Shown here in pieces: positions 9,860 to 18,282 of a stretch of 64,000 bases of DNA (position 1 is the first letter of the stretch; each line of letters opens with the position of its first letter). A program made the position numbers and the translations under genes. Under the pieces are notes generated by a model. That model saw only the letters and a program-made list of their open reading frames with translations, was not told the DNA's origin and did no database searches. Origin of the DNA: Nevskia sp964451925 (GTDB lineage Bacteria > Pseudomonadota > Gammaproteobacteria > Nevskiales > Nevskiaceae); NCBI GenBank assembly GCA_964451925.1, contig CAYVKA010000002.1:85403-149402 (forward strand), given 5' to 3'.

Positions 9860-11286
9860 GCGCGTGCCTCCGCGGTGTTGGTAACAGTGTTGGGGGAGGG
9901 AGTGGCCAGCGTGCGCCAGACGTTCCAGGCCATCACCAGCATGCCGCTCAGGAACACCAGGCCGCCGCACAGGCGCACCGCGTAGAACGGGTAGGTGGCC
10001 TTGAGCGACTCGATGAAGCTGTAGGTCAGCGTGCCGTCAGCCTCGGTGGCGCGCCACATCAGGCCCTGCATCAGGCCGGCGCTCCACATCGCGGTGATGT
10101 ACAGAACCGTACCCACGGTGGACAGCCAGAAGTGCAGGTTGATGGCCTTGATGCTGTACATCTGCGGCCGGCCGAAGGCGCGGGGGATCAGCGCGTAGAT
10201 CGAGCCGATGGAGATCATCGCCACCCAGCCGAGAGCGCCGGAGTGGACATGGCCGATGCCCCAGTCGGTGTAGTGCGACAGCGCGTTGACCGTCTTGATC
10301 GACATCATCGGACCTTCAAAGGTCGACATGCCGTAGAACGACAGCGACACGATCAGGAACTTCAGGATCGGATCGTCGCGCAGCTTATGCCAAGCACCGC
10401 TCAGGGTCATGATGCCGTTGATCATGCCGCCCCAGGACGGCGCCAGCAGGATCAGCGAGAACACCATGCCGAGCGACTGCACCCAGTCCGGCAGCGCGGT
10501 GTAGTGCAGATGATGGGGGCCGGCCCACATGTATACGGCGATCAGCGCCCAGAAGTGCACGATGGACAGGCGGTAGGAGTAGATCGGCTTGCCCACCTGC
10601 TTCGGCACGAAGTAATACATCATGCCGAGGAAGCCGGCAGTGAGGAAGAAGCCCACCGCGTTGTGCCCGTACCACCACTGCACCATGGCGTCGGTGGCGC
10701 CGCTGTAGGCCGAGTAGGAGTGCCACAGGTTGATCGGGATCGCCGCGCTGTTGACGATGTGCACCAGCGCCACCGCCAGGATGAAGGCGCCGAAGAACCA
10801 GTTGGCCACGTAGATGTGCGACACCGTGCGCTTGGCGATGGTGCCGAAGAACACCACCGCGTAGGCCACCCAGACGACCGCGATGAGGATGTCGATCGGC
10901 CATTCCAGTTCCGCATATTCCTTGCCCTGGGTGATGCCCAGCGGCAGCGTTATCGCCGCCAGCAGGATCACCAGGTTCCAGCCCCAGAAGGTGAAATTGG
11001 CGAGCTTTGGCAGGAACAGCGGGGCGCGGCAGGTTCGCTGCACGCACCAGTAGCTGGTGGCGAACAGCGCACTGCCGCCGAAGGCGAAGATCACCGCGTT
11101 GGTGTGCAGCGGACGCAGGCGGCTGTAGGTCAGCCACGGGATGTCCATATTCAGCTGGGGCCACAGCAGTTCGGCGGCGATCCATACCCCGACCAGCATG
11201 CCGACAATGCCCCACACCACCGTCATCACCGAGAAGCGGCGCAGTGCGGTGTCCTCATACTGAATGATTGCTTGTTGCTGATCCAT
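9856..11286 (-). CDS. ccoN: cbb3 oxidase catalytic subunit I CcoN
   Basis: 476 aa, about 12 membrane helices. CcoN contains heme b and the heme b3-CuB centre that reduces oxygen at low oxygen concentration. Conserved histidine regions are visible: LHTNAVIFAFGG (heme b ligand), WWYGHNAVGFF (CuB region) and GPHHLHY (CuB histidines), and the HVHSGALGW stretch near the heme ligands. The start at 11286 (MDQQQ) has GGGGA upstream. It is the first gene of the ccoNOQP operon and is divergent from the universal stress gene, sharing one perfect FNR/Anr box at 11342-11355. Confidence 0.96.
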   Translation of the reverse strand: MDQQQAIIQYEDTALRRFSVMTVVWGIVGMLVGVWIAAELLWPQLNMDIPWLTYSRLRPLHTNAVIFAFGGSALFATSYWCVQRTCRAPLFLPKLANFTFWGWNLVILLAAITLPLGITQGKEYAELEWPIDILIAVVWVAYAVVFFGTIAKRTVSHIYVANWFFGAFILAVALVHIVNSAAIPINLWHSYSAYSGATDAMVQWWYGHNAVGFFLTAGFLGMMYYFVPKQVGKPIYSYRLSIVHFWALIAVYMWAGPHHLHYTALPDWVQSLGMVFSLILLAPSWGGMINGIMTLSGAWHKLRDDPILKFLIVSLSFYGMSTFEGPMMSIKTVNALSHYTDWGIGHVHSGALGWVAMISIGSIYALIPRAFGRPQMYSIKAINLHFWLSTVGTVLYITAMWSAGLMQGLMWRATEADGTLTYSFIESLKATYPFYAVRLCGGLVFLSGMLVMAWNVWRTLATPSPNTVTNTAEARA

Positions 11287-11341
11287 TGATGTCCCCAGGT
11301 GTAGACGGGCGCAAGGATGAGGCACCGCCCCCCGTGCGGCA

Positions 11342-11355
11342 TTGATCCAGATCAA
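11342..11355. promoter_or_regulatory. FNR/Anr box shared by ccoN and the universal stress gene
   Basis: TTGATCCAGATCAA matches TTGAT-N4-ATCAA at every defined position. It is centred about 62 bp from the ccoN start and 72 bp from the divergent usp start, so one site could serve both promoters. FNR/Anr control of ccoNOQP is well established in proteobacteria; use of this site is inferred. Confidence 0.88.
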
Positions 11356-11420
11356 GGCGGCCGGGGCAGGCGGGGCGGAAACTCCGCCCCATAGCCGCCA
11401 GCACCCCATCGGAGTCTGCT

Positions 11421-12407
11421 ATGAGCAAGCTGGAAACCATCATGGTCGTGATGCCGCCGCAACGGCAGGCGACGCCGGCGCTGCACCGGGCGGCGGCCTA
11501 TGCCCGCCGTACCCAGGCGCAGCTGCAGCTGTGCCTGTTCGACTACTACGCGCCGATCGACCACTCCGGCACCATCTTCGGCGCCGAGGTGGCGGAACGG
11601 GCCCGGCGCGACTTCCTCGACGAGCGCCTGCACTGGCTGTCCGAACTGGCCAGCGGGCTGTCCGAGCAGGGCCTGCGCGTCGAGTGCGACGCGATCTGGG
11701 CGCCGCACCCGCACAAGGCCATCATCGGCAAGATCCTGCAGCTCAAGGCCGGACTGGTGCTGAAGGATGTGGAGTGCGCGTCTGACGAGGACGCCACCTT
11801 GCACCCCTCGGCCCTCGACTCCAAGCTGCTGCGCCTGAGCCCGGCGCCGCTGATGCTGGTGCATCCGCATGCCAAGCTGCTGCCGCATCGCCTGCTGGTC
11901 GCAGTGGACGTGCTGATGGGCAATGAACCCGGCCAGCTCAATGACCGCATTCTGGAGGGCGGTTATGCCTGCGCCGCGCTCAGCGGCGCCGAGGCCGACG
12001 TGCTTTCCGTGTTTTCCTATGTACCGGTTGAGGCGTACGGCTCGGGTTTCATCGCCGACACCTACGACATCATGGACAACGCCCATCGCGAGGCGCTGCA
12101 GGGATTCGCCGCCCGCCATCGCCTCAACCCCAACTGCCTGCTGCGCCGCAGCGCCTTCGACGCCGCGGCGGCGATCGCCGAGTGCGCCCGCGAGCGCGCC
12201 AGCGACCTGGTGGTGCTGGGCTCGGCCTACCATAGCGGGCTGGACCGGTTGATGTTCGGAACCACCGCCGAGGCGCTGATGCGCAAGCTCGCCTGCGACG
12301 TGCTGCTGGTCAAGCCGGACGGCTTCGTCGATGAATTGCTCAAGCACGTTGACTTGCCGCGAGTGCCGGTGCAGCATGAATACGAGGCATCGAAAGAAGC
12401 GGCTTGA
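11421..12407 (+). CDS. Tandem universal stress protein (UspE-like)
   Basis: 328 aa made of two Usp domains. The second shows the ATP-binding signature region (VLGSAYHSGLDRLMFGTTAE, conserved G and T/S) near residues 270-290; the first (MSKLETIMVVMPPQ) lacks a clear copy of it, as in UspE-type tandem proteins. These proteins support survival under stress, including oxygen limitation. It is divergent from ccoN across a shared FNR/Anr box, and a strong terminator follows the gene at 12448-12475. Confidence 0.85.
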   Translation: MSKLETIMVVMPPQRQATPALHRAAAYARRTQAQLQLCLFDYYAPIDHSGTIFGAEVAERARRDFLDERLHWLSELASGLSEQGLRVECDAIWAPHPHKAIIGKILQLKAGLVLKDVECASDEDATLHPSALDSKLLRLSPAPLMLVHPHAKLLPHRLLVAVDVLMGNEPGQLNDRILEGGYACAALSGAEADVLSVFSYVPVEAYGSGFIADTYDIMDNAHREALQGFAARHRLNPNCLLRRSAFDAAAAIAECARERASDLVVLGSAYHSGLDRLMFGTTAEALMRKLACDVLLVKPDGFVDELLKHVDLPRVPVQHEYEASKEAA

Positions 12408-12447
12408 CTCCCCGACGCCGCCATCGGCAACGGCGGCACCGCACCTC

Positions 12448-12475
12448 GGCGGCCCCATGTGGCCGCCATTTTTTT
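12448..12475 (+). terminator. Rho-independent terminator after usp
   Basis: A 7-bp perfect GC stem, GGCGGCC / GGCCGCC, with a CCATGT loop is followed by ATTTTTTT. It lies 40 bp after the usp stop. Confidence 0.85.
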
Positions 12476-12527
12476 GCTGCATGCCGCCGTGCGCCAGCGC
12501 ACCGAATCACGCGACTTTGCAAATTCA

Positions 12528-12541
12528 TTGACATTGATCAA
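12528..12541 (+). promoter_or_regulatory. FNR/Anr box upstream of ompW
   Basis: TTGACATTGATCAA matches TTGAT-N4-ATCAA at nine of ten positions (C for T at position 5). It is centred about 80 bp upstream of the ompW start codon. FNR control of ompW is known in enterobacteria. Confidence 0.75.
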
Positions 12542-12614
12542 TGAGCCACTCAAGCCAAGGCTGGAAAATCAATCGTCATCGATTCGATGCGATAGCCTAG
12601 TAAGTGGAGTAGCC

Positions 12615-13229
12615 GTGAAAAACAAGACGCTGTTTGCAGTACTCGCCGGTGCAAGCCTGCTGGGCCCGGCGCTCGCCCATGCTGATTGCTTCCAGCAGCC
12701 CAACCCGTGGACCGTGCGCGTGGGCGTCCACAACATCGACCCCGCGGGCGGCACCAGCCACACCGTGGCCGGCGATATCGATGTGAAGAGCAAGATCGGC
12801 CCGACGATTAACCTCGATTACCGCGTTTGCCGCAACATCACCATCGATGTGCTGGGCGCCCTGCCGTTCACCCAGGACATCAAGCTCAATGGCACCCAGA
12901 TCGGCAGCACCCGTCACCTGCCTCCGACGCTGACGGTGCAATACCATCCGCTGGCCGATACCGCGCTCGATCCCTTCGTCGGCGTCGGTGTCAACCGCAC
13001 CTTCTTCTTCAACGAGTCGATCTCCGGCGGTCCGAACCTGCAGCTTTCCAACACCTGGGGCTACACCGTCCAGGGCGGTCTGGACTGGAAGTTCGCGCCG
13101 TCCTGGGTCGCCGGCGTGGATCTGCGTTACATCCAGATCGAACCCAATGCCAGCGTCGGCGGCACGCCGATCGGCAAGGTCAAGATCGACCCCCTGGCCT
13201 ATGGTATCAACGTGGGTTACCGCTTCTGA
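12615..13229 (+). CDS. ompW: Outer membrane protein OmpW family
   Basis: 204 aa from the GTG at 12615, chosen because GGAGT lies just upstream and because it begins an ideal signal peptide (MKNKTLF...ALAHA, cleavage after about residue 23). OmpW is a small eight-stranded beta-barrel with a hydrophobic channel, linked to uptake of hydrophobic molecules and to anaerobic or stress responses. Family features: WTVRVG at the start of the mature protein, LPPTLTVQYHP in the middle, and the C-terminal beta-signal ending GINVGYRF. It is preceded by an FNR/Anr box and followed by a strong terminator. Confidence 0.93.
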   Translation: MKNKTLFAVLAGASLLGPALAHADCFQQPNPWTVRVGVHNIDPAGGTSHTVAGDIDVKSKIGPTINLDYRVCRNITIDVLGALPFTQDIKLNGTQIGSTRHLPPTLTVQYHPLADTALDPFVGVGVNRTFFFNESISGGPNLQLSNTWGYTVQGGLDWKFAPSWVAGVDLRYIQIEPNASVGGTPIGKVKIDPLAYGINVGYRF

Positions 13230-13266
13230 AAGGCGGGGCGATTCGCCCCGGCTGGTCATCTCAGAC

Positions 13267-13307
13267 AGACGCGCCCGGCGAGGCAATCGCCGGGCGCGTC
13301 TGTTTTT
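13267..13307 (+). terminator. Rho-independent terminator after ompW
   Basis: Two 14-bp perfectly complementary arms, AGACGCGCCCGGCG and CGCCGGGCGCGTCT, flank a 7-nt AGGCAAT loop and are followed by GTTTTT. A smaller GGGGCGATTCGCCCC hairpin precedes it near 13235-13249. Confidence 0.92.
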
Positions 13308-13340
13308 GCCGCTGCAAAATACAGGCCGTTGCGCGCCGTA

Positions 13341-13354
13341 TTGACCTGGATCAA
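13341..13354 (+). promoter_or_regulatory. FNR/Anr box upstream of the FixL-like kinase
   Basis: TTGACCTGGATCAA matches TTGAT-N4-ATCAA at nine of ten positions, the same single difference as the ompW site. It is centred about 70 bp upstream of the kinase ATG. It implies that an FNR-type regulator controls the fixLJ-like pair, or that the pair is part of the same circuit. Confidence 0.75.
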
Positions 13355-13417
13355 TGCGGTTACAATCCGCATGTGCAGGATTGAACGGTCCCGGTTCCGA
13401 ATGAAAAGCGGGGGAGA

Positions 13418-14929
13418 ATGACGCAGAAACCCGAAACGCAGGACGCGGTCCATGCTGCCGGCGATCGCCTGGAAGCCCTGCTCGATGCGGCGGTGGACCC
13501 GATCGTGCTGATCGATCCCCAGGGCTGCGTCAGCGGCTTCAACCACGCCGCCGAGGCGGTATTCGGCTACCGCGAGTCGGAGGTGCTGGGCCGCAATGTC
13601 TCGATGCTGATGCCGCAGCCGTATCGGCAGGAACACGACGGCTACTTGGGGCGGTACCTCGATACCGGCAAACGCCGCATCATCGGTATCGGCCGCGAAG
13701 TGGTGGCGCAGCGCAAGGACGGCAGCACGTTCCCGATCGACCTTGCCGTGGGTGAATTCGTCAACGGCGCCGAGCGCGGTTTTGTCGGCATCCTGCGCGA
13801 TATCACCCAGCGCAAGCGGCAGGAAGCGGAAGTCCGGCGCGCCACCGAGGAGTTGCGCCTGATCTTTGAAAACAGCCCCACGCCGGTGACCATCTCCGAT
13901 GCCGACGGTCATGTGCTCGACGCCAACCGCGCCTGCGAGGCGGTGCTGGGCCGCAGCGCGGCGGAATTGAAAGGCCTGCGCCATACCGATCTGATCGTCG
14001 AGGAAGACCGCCAGGCGGTGCGCCAGGACTTCATCAGGCTGCGCAGCGAGGGCGAGCGCTTCAGCCGGGAAATCCGCTATCTCAGGCGCAACGGCCAGGT
14101 GCTCTACGCGCTGCTGCAGGTCGGCGTGACCCGCGACACCGGCGGCGGCGCGCTGCTGATGATCTGCGAGATCGTCGACCGCAGCCAGGTCTACGAAGCC
14201 ACCCGCGAGGCCGAGGAGCTGCGCACCCGGCTGGCCCATGTCAGCCGCGTCGGTACGCTCGGCGAAATGGTCAGCGGCATCGCCCACGAGGTCAACCAGC
14301 CGCTCACCGCCATCGCCAACTACGCCAGCGCGGCGCGGCGCATGGTACTGGGCGGCACCGCCGATGCCGCGGAGCTGGCCGCCATCCATGACAAGATCGC
14401 CACCCAGGCCGAGCGCGCCGGCCAGGTGATCCGCGGCCTGCGCAGCATGACGCGGCGACGCGAGGCCGAACGGGCGCAGCTGGATTGCGCCGCGCTGGTC
14501 AGCGATGCGCTGAAGCTGGTCGAATTCGAGTTGCGCGCGCGCGGCTGGCGCCTGGCGCTGAGCCTGCAACCCGGCCTGCCGAAAGTCCTCGGCGACGGGG
14601 TGCAGATTCAGCAGGTACTGATCAACCTGGTGCGCAACGCGGTGGAAGCGATGAGCGAGCAAGCCAACGGCGACTATATTGCGGTCAGCGCCTCGGCCGC
14701 CGCGGGCGCCTGGGTGGAAATCACCGTCAGCGATTGCGGCCCGGGCCTCGGCGAGGAGGCCGAAGAGCACCTGTTCGAGCCGTTTTTCAGCACCAAGGAC
14801 CAGGGCATGGGCTTGGGGCTTTCCATCTGCCGGTCCATAATGTCGGTACACGGCGGTGAACTGCGGTATCGGCGCAATCAGCGTGGGGGAGCGGAATTCA
14901 CAATGCGGCTACCGGTTCTCGATCAATGA
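13418..14929 (+). CDS. fixL: FixL-like PAS/PAC sensor histidine kinase
   Basis: 503 aa. Domains in order: PAS1 (about 15-130), PAS2 (about 143-260), histidine kinase dimerisation domain with H-box SGIAHEVNQPL (His290), and an HATPase domain with N-box INLVRNAVEA and DCGPGLG / GMGLGLS. PAS1 keeps the residues that mark the Bradyrhizobium FixL heme PAS: His73 in EHDGY (equivalent to proximal His200), Arg79 (Arg206), Ile88 (Ile215), Arg93 in IIGIGR (Arg220), Leu109 and Val111. Heme-based oxygen sensing is therefore plausible, though not proven. No membrane helix is visible, so it is a soluble kinase. Its stop overlaps the response regulator start (ATGA). Confidence 0.88.
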   Translation: MTQKPETQDAVHAAGDRLEALLDAAVDPIVLIDPQGCVSGFNHAAEAVFGYRESEVLGRNVSMLMPQPYRQEHDGYLGRYLDTGKRRIIGIGREVVAQRKDGSTFPIDLAVGEFVNGAERGFVGILRDITQRKRQEAEVRRATEELRLIFENSPTPVTISDADGHVLDANRACEAVLGRSAAELKGLRHTDLIVEEDRQAVRQDFIRLRSEGERFSREIRYLRRNGQVLYALLQVGVTRDTGGGALLMICEIVDRSQVYEATREAEELRTRLAHVSRVGTLGEMVSGIAHEVNQPLTAIANYASAARRMVLGGTADAAELAAIHDKIATQAERAGQVIRGLRSMTRRREAERAQLDCAALVSDALKLVEFELRARGWRLALSLQPGLPKVLGDGVQIQQVLINLVRNAVEAMSEQANGDYIAVSASAAAGAWVEITVSDCGPGLGEEAEEHLFEPFFSTKDQGMGLGLSICRSIMSVHGGELRYRRNQRGGAEFTMRLPVLDQ

Positions 14930-15555
14930 AACAGGCTCCAGCCGGCGAAGCGCCCCAGGTATTCGTCGTCGACGACGAGGAAGCGGTCCGCGACAGCATT
15001 GCCTTGCTGCTGCGTTCGGTCAACATCCGTTCGCGCGTCTACACCGACGCCAAGGCGTTTCTGGACGGTTATCGTCCCGAGGAACCCGGCTGCCTGGTGC
15101 TGGACATCCGCATGCCGCGCATGAGCGGCATGGAATTGCAGCAGGAGCTGAATCGCCGCGGCTGGGGCATACCGGTCATCTTCATGACCGGCCACGGCGA
15201 TGTGCCGATGGCGGTGGAGGCCATGCGCGCCGGTGCTGTGGATTTCCTGCAGAAGCCGTTCAAGGACGACGAGCTGATCCGGCGCGTGCAGAAGGCCCTG
15301 GAACAGGACGCCAGGCTGCGCGAGCAGCTCAGCAGCCGCAGCCAGATCCGCAGTCGCTTCGAGAGCCTGACGCCGCGGGAACGCGAGATCGCCGAACGGC
15401 TGGCGGCCGGCGACGCCAACAAGGCCGTCGCCATCGACCTGGGATTGAGCGAGCGCACCGTGGAGCTGCACCGTGCCCACGTGATGCAGAAGATGGGGGC
15501 CCGCGGCCTGGCCCAGCTGGTGCAGATGCTGTTTCAGCTCAAGTCCGGCGACTGA
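14926..15555 (+). CDS. fixJ: FixJ-family response regulator
   Basis: 209 aa. An N-terminal receiver domain with the acidic pocket VVDDE (Asp16-Asp17), phosphoacceptor Asp60 in LVLDIRMP and the later lysine in FLQKPF is followed by a LuxR-type HTH (LTPREREIAERLAAG ... ANKAVAIDLGLSERTVELHR). It is translationally coupled to the FixL-like kinase. FixJ proteins activate fixK or related FNR-family genes at low oxygen; the local FNR-box genes are candidate downstream members. A bidirectional terminator follows. Confidence 0.93.
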   Translation: MKQAPAGEAPQVFVVDDEEAVRDSIALLLRSVNIRSRVYTDAKAFLDGYRPEEPGCLVLDIRMPRMSGMELQQELNRRGWGIPVIFMTGHGDVPMAVEAMRAGAVDFLQKPFKDDELIRRVQKALEQDARLREQLSSRSQIRSRFESLTPREREIAERLAAGDANKAVAIDLGLSERTVELHRAHVMQKMGARGLAQLVQMLFQLKSGD

Positions 15556-15573
15556 CCCTCGCCGGCGTCAAAG

Positions 15574-15602
15574 AAAAGGGCGGCCCGTGGGCCGCCCTTT
15601 TG
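15574..15602. terminator. Bidirectional terminator between fixJ and the lipoprotein gene
   Basis: A long GC-rich stem (AAAAGGGCGGCC / GGCCGCCCTTTT) is flanked by A and T runs, so it can work for the plus-strand fixJ gene (stop 15555) and for the minus-strand lipoprotein gene (stop 15632). Confidence 0.85.
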
Positions 15603-15631
15603 TCAAACCGGGCGCGCAAGCCGCGCCGGGA

Positions 15632-17833
15632 TCATTCCCCTACATAGGTGTTGTTGCCACTGTTGTTGCCGGTGGAGGCGTTGTTGGTGCTGACCGCGGC
15701 CAGGGAGCTGGCCGAATTGACGTTGGCGATGTACGCGTCGTTCTTGCTGGTGGTGCTGTACTGCACGTTGGAGATGATCCCCAGGTAGGGCGCGAACCCG
15801 AAGCCAAAGGTGCCGGGGTTGTTGACGTTGGCGATCGAGCCCAGCGTGGCGATGAACAGGCCGGTGGACGAGTTGTAGCTGCTGATCGAGGCCGTGCCGG
15901 TCCCGTTGACGCTGTAGCTCTCCCGCAGCACCACGCTCGGCGCGGTCTGCAGCTGCGCGTTGACATTGGGGATGGTGGTGCTGTCCGCTTGGCCCAGCCA
16001 TTGGCCCTGGATGGTGCTGGCGCCGGTGCCGTCGTCATGGATCGAGATGGCGCTATTGCTGACGCCGCTGCTGCTCCCCGTGGTCTGGTTGATGTACACC
16101 AGCCCCGCCGGATCCACCGTTTCGACGAAGACGTTGGTGAAATTGGTGCCGGTGACATCCTGGCCCAGCACCGTCGCGGTTGCGTTGCTGGCATTGTTGG
16201 CCACCGAGAAGATGCCGCCGCCACCGGAGGTGTTGCTTGCCGAGATTACCAGCCGCGTGGCGGTCAGGGCGATGTCGCTGCTGGTCACGGTCAGCCCCGA
16301 GGCCAGCGTGGTCAGTGTGTTGACGGTCCCGCCCGAGCGCGCGATCGAATGGATCACGTTGCCGTCGGCGAAGTACAGGTTGCTCGCGTCCGAGGCGGAA
16401 TGCTTGAACGCGCTGTGCGGGTCGCCGTTGACAAAGGTAAAGAGCGGCGAGGACAGGCCGGTGGCGGTGGCCTGGAACAGCTGCGGCGAGCTGCTGGCCA
16501 GCGGCCCGGTGAAGTAGATCGTCTGCAGGCCGGCCTGGTACACGCCGACCTGGCCGCCGGACGGAACCGTAGCGACCGTAGTCGGTGAGCCGAAGCTGGC
16601 GTTGCGCAGCACCAGGGTAATGCCGCTGGTTCCTTCACCGTCGAAGAACCCGGTGATCGCTCCCGAGGCGTTGTGCTGGGCGATGGCCCCCGTGAGGCCG
16701 GCGACCGCGGGCGGCGTGGTGGTGGGGGACATGCTCAGCTGCACCGCGACTTCGGTGTCGTCGCTGGTGTAGCAGGTGTTGTCCGGCCCCGGCTGCCCCA
16801 CCAGCACCCAGCTGTTCGTGGGGTTGCTGTAGTCGGCCAGCTGCTGGCTGCTCTTGGCGTCGAGCCCGCACAGGTTGGTGAGATTCGACACCTGCACCCG
16901 TGTGTGGTTGGCGCCGCTGAGCAGGTTGACCATGTACAGCTTGCCGGCGTTCACATACACGACCACGACGCCGTGGATGCCACTGACCTGGCCGGTGCTG
17001 CTGTTGATGCTGCCGGTGCTGTAGCTGGTGGCCTGGTCGGTGTCATGGTTGCTGCCGGTGCAGCCCGACGAGCAGGGGCTCTGGTTCGGCAGGCCGCTGT
17101 CGACCTGGACCGGATTGGTGCCGGAAACAACCGCCTGCGAGGGATCGAGCAGCATCAGCCGGTCGTCGCCGGTGACCAGCGGGATGAGGTTGGCCACGCC
17201 ACCGGATGAACCACCGCCGGACGAGCCGCCACCGGAAGAACTACTGGAGGAACCGCCGCTCGACGAGCTGCTGGAGGAGCTGCCGCCGGACGAGCTGCTG
17301 CTGGAAGAGCTGCTGCTCGAAGAACCGCTGCTGGACGAGCTGCTGCTGGAAGAGCTGCTGCTAGAAGAACCGCTGCTGGACGAGCTGCTGCTGGAGGAAC
17401 TGCTGCCCGAAGAGCTGCTGCTGGACGAGCCGCCGCCGGAAGAGGCGCCGCCGGACGAGCTGCTGCTGCTCGATGAGCCGCTGCTGGACGAGCTGCTACT
17501 GCTGGAAGAACTGCCGCCCGAGGAACTGCTCGAGGACACGCCGCCCGAGGAACTGCTGCTGGACGAGCCGGCACCCGAGGAGCCGCCACTGGACGAACTG
17601 CTGGACAGGCCGCCTGAAGAGCCACCCGAGCTGGAGGAGGAAGCAGCGCCGGAGCTGGACGAAGCGCCGCCGGAGCTGGAGGACGAGCCGGCACCGGAAC
17701 TGGACGAAGAACTGGACGAAGAAGTGGAGCTTCCGGAGTTGTTGCTATTGTTGTCGCAGCCTTCAAGCATCAAGGGCGAAACCGCGGCGAGCGCTATCAG
17801 TGCGCTCTTCAAGGCGTGAGCACGTACCAGCAT
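15632..17833 (-). CDS. Secreted lipoprotein with very long Ser/Gly linker and beta-rich C-terminal domain
   Basis: 733 aa. The N-terminus is a lipoprotein signal peptide with lipobox LEGC (Cys26). Residues about 27-210 are almost entirely Ser and Gly with some Ala, a flexible or glycosylatable linker. The remaining 520 residues are beta-rich and Asn/Thr/Ser-rich, with repeated segments reading like a beta-propeller (TVATVPSGG, LYFADGNVIHSI, LVYINQTTG), and one disulfide-like cluster (CSSGC). I cannot name a family or function; a surface-displayed or cell-envelope binding protein is likely. It is isolated: fixJ converges on one side and a 450-bp gap lies on the other. Confidence 0.8.
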   Translation of the reverse strand: MLVRAHALKSALIALAAVSPLMLEGCDNNSNNSGSSTSSSSSSSSSGAGSSSSSGGASSSSGAASSSSSGGSSGGLSSSSSSGGSSGAGSSSSSSSGGVSSSSSSGGSSSSSSSSSSSGSSSSSSSSGGASSGGGSSSSSSSGSSSSSSSSSSSGSSSSSSSSSSSSSSGSSSSSSSSSSSSGGSSSSSSSSGGSSSSSSGGGSSGGGSSGGVANLIPLVTGDDRLMLLDPSQAVVSGTNPVQVDSGLPNQSPCSSGCTGSNHDTDQATSYSTGSINSSTGQVSGIHGVVVVYVNAGKLYMVNLLSGANHTRVQVSNLTNLCGLDAKSSQQLADYSNPTNSWVLVGQPGPDNTCYTSDDTEVAVQLSMSPTTTPPAVAGLTGAIAQHNASGAITGFFDGEGTSGITLVLRNASFGSPTTVATVPSGGQVGVYQAGLQTIYFTGPLASSSPQLFQATATGLSSPLFTFVNGDPHSAFKHSASDASNLYFADGNVIHSIARSGGTVNTLTTLASGLTVTSSDIALTATRLVISASNTSGGGGIFSVANNASNATATVLGQDVTGTNFTNVFVETVDPAGLVYINQTTGSSSGVSNSAISIHDDGTGASTIQGQWLGQADSTTIPNVNAQLQTAPSVVLRESYSVNGTGTASISSYNSSTGLFIATLGSIANVNNPGTFGFGFAPYLGIISNVQYSTTSKNDAYIANVNSASSLAAVSTNNASTGNNSGNNTYVGE
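17178..17760 (-). repeat. Low-complexity Ser/Gly codon repeat inside the lipoprotein gene
   Basis: About 580 bp of imperfect triplet repeats (AGC, TCC, TCG, GGC and synonyms on the coding strand) encode the poly-Ser/Gly linker. The frame is maintained with synonymous codon mixing, which argues for protein-level selection. Such tracts are prone to length change between strains. Confidence 0.85.
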
Positions 17834-18282
17834 GACAATCCCCCCAATTGCGGGCGGCCAATCGTGCTGCCATTGCGGCCGCGACTAAAAAATCCCTTAT
17901 GGCCGAAGCATAATCCCGGTGCCGCCGAAAGAATAGTGACCTCGATCGCAATTTCGCCAGGCGAGTTGCCGCAGTCAGGGGGTTGCGTCGAACTGGGAAG
18001 TTTGCATCGCCGGACGCCGGCTCACAGGTTTCCGGCCGGAGACCGCAGAAGCGGCGGAGCGCGCTCCATTTCCAGGAGAAAAATCCAGCAAATTCAACGA
18101 CGCGAAATGACGATGCCGATCGCCGGCAGGGATCGCAGTCCAAGAAGCGCGCAGGCTGCCCGCCCCGTGCCGCCGCACACCCGTCAAGACCTCAAACAAG
18201 GGGAGGGGGCGATACGGCGGGCGAGCCCTGACTCCCCCTGTGGCCGCGGTGGGTGGCCGCGGTGCGTCGGCCGGAGCAGCCT
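17834..18282. other. Intergenic region without a supported gene
   Basis: About 450 bp between the lipoprotein start and the prpF stop. Several short open frames exist but none has a ribosome site, family resemblance or conserved-looking composition. It should hold the lipoprotein promoter. A short direct repeat, GTGGCCGCGGTGG(G) and GTGGCCGCGGTGC, lies near 18240-18265. Confidence 0.5.

Noticed and set aside
13256..14851. 531-codon minus-strand frame opposite the FixL-like kinase
   Set aside because: Antisense to an intact kinase; no domain signature.
13418..14929. Idea that the FixL-like PAS lacks its heme ligand because Arg precedes IIGIGR
   Set aside because: That position corresponds to His214, a propionate contact; the proximal ligand His200 corresponds to His73 in EHDGY, which is present.
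17178..17760. Regularly repeated DNA that could suggest a CRISPR or satellite array
   Set aside because: Units are 3-nt codons without spacers and stay in frame with the lipoprotein.
17028..17819. Acidic Leu/Glu/Pro-rich frame (DELLLEELPPEELL type) on the plus strand
   Set aside because: It is the reverse complement of the Ser/Gly triplet repeat in the lipoprotein gene; the minus-strand product has a lipobox signal peptide and a folded domain, this one has neither.
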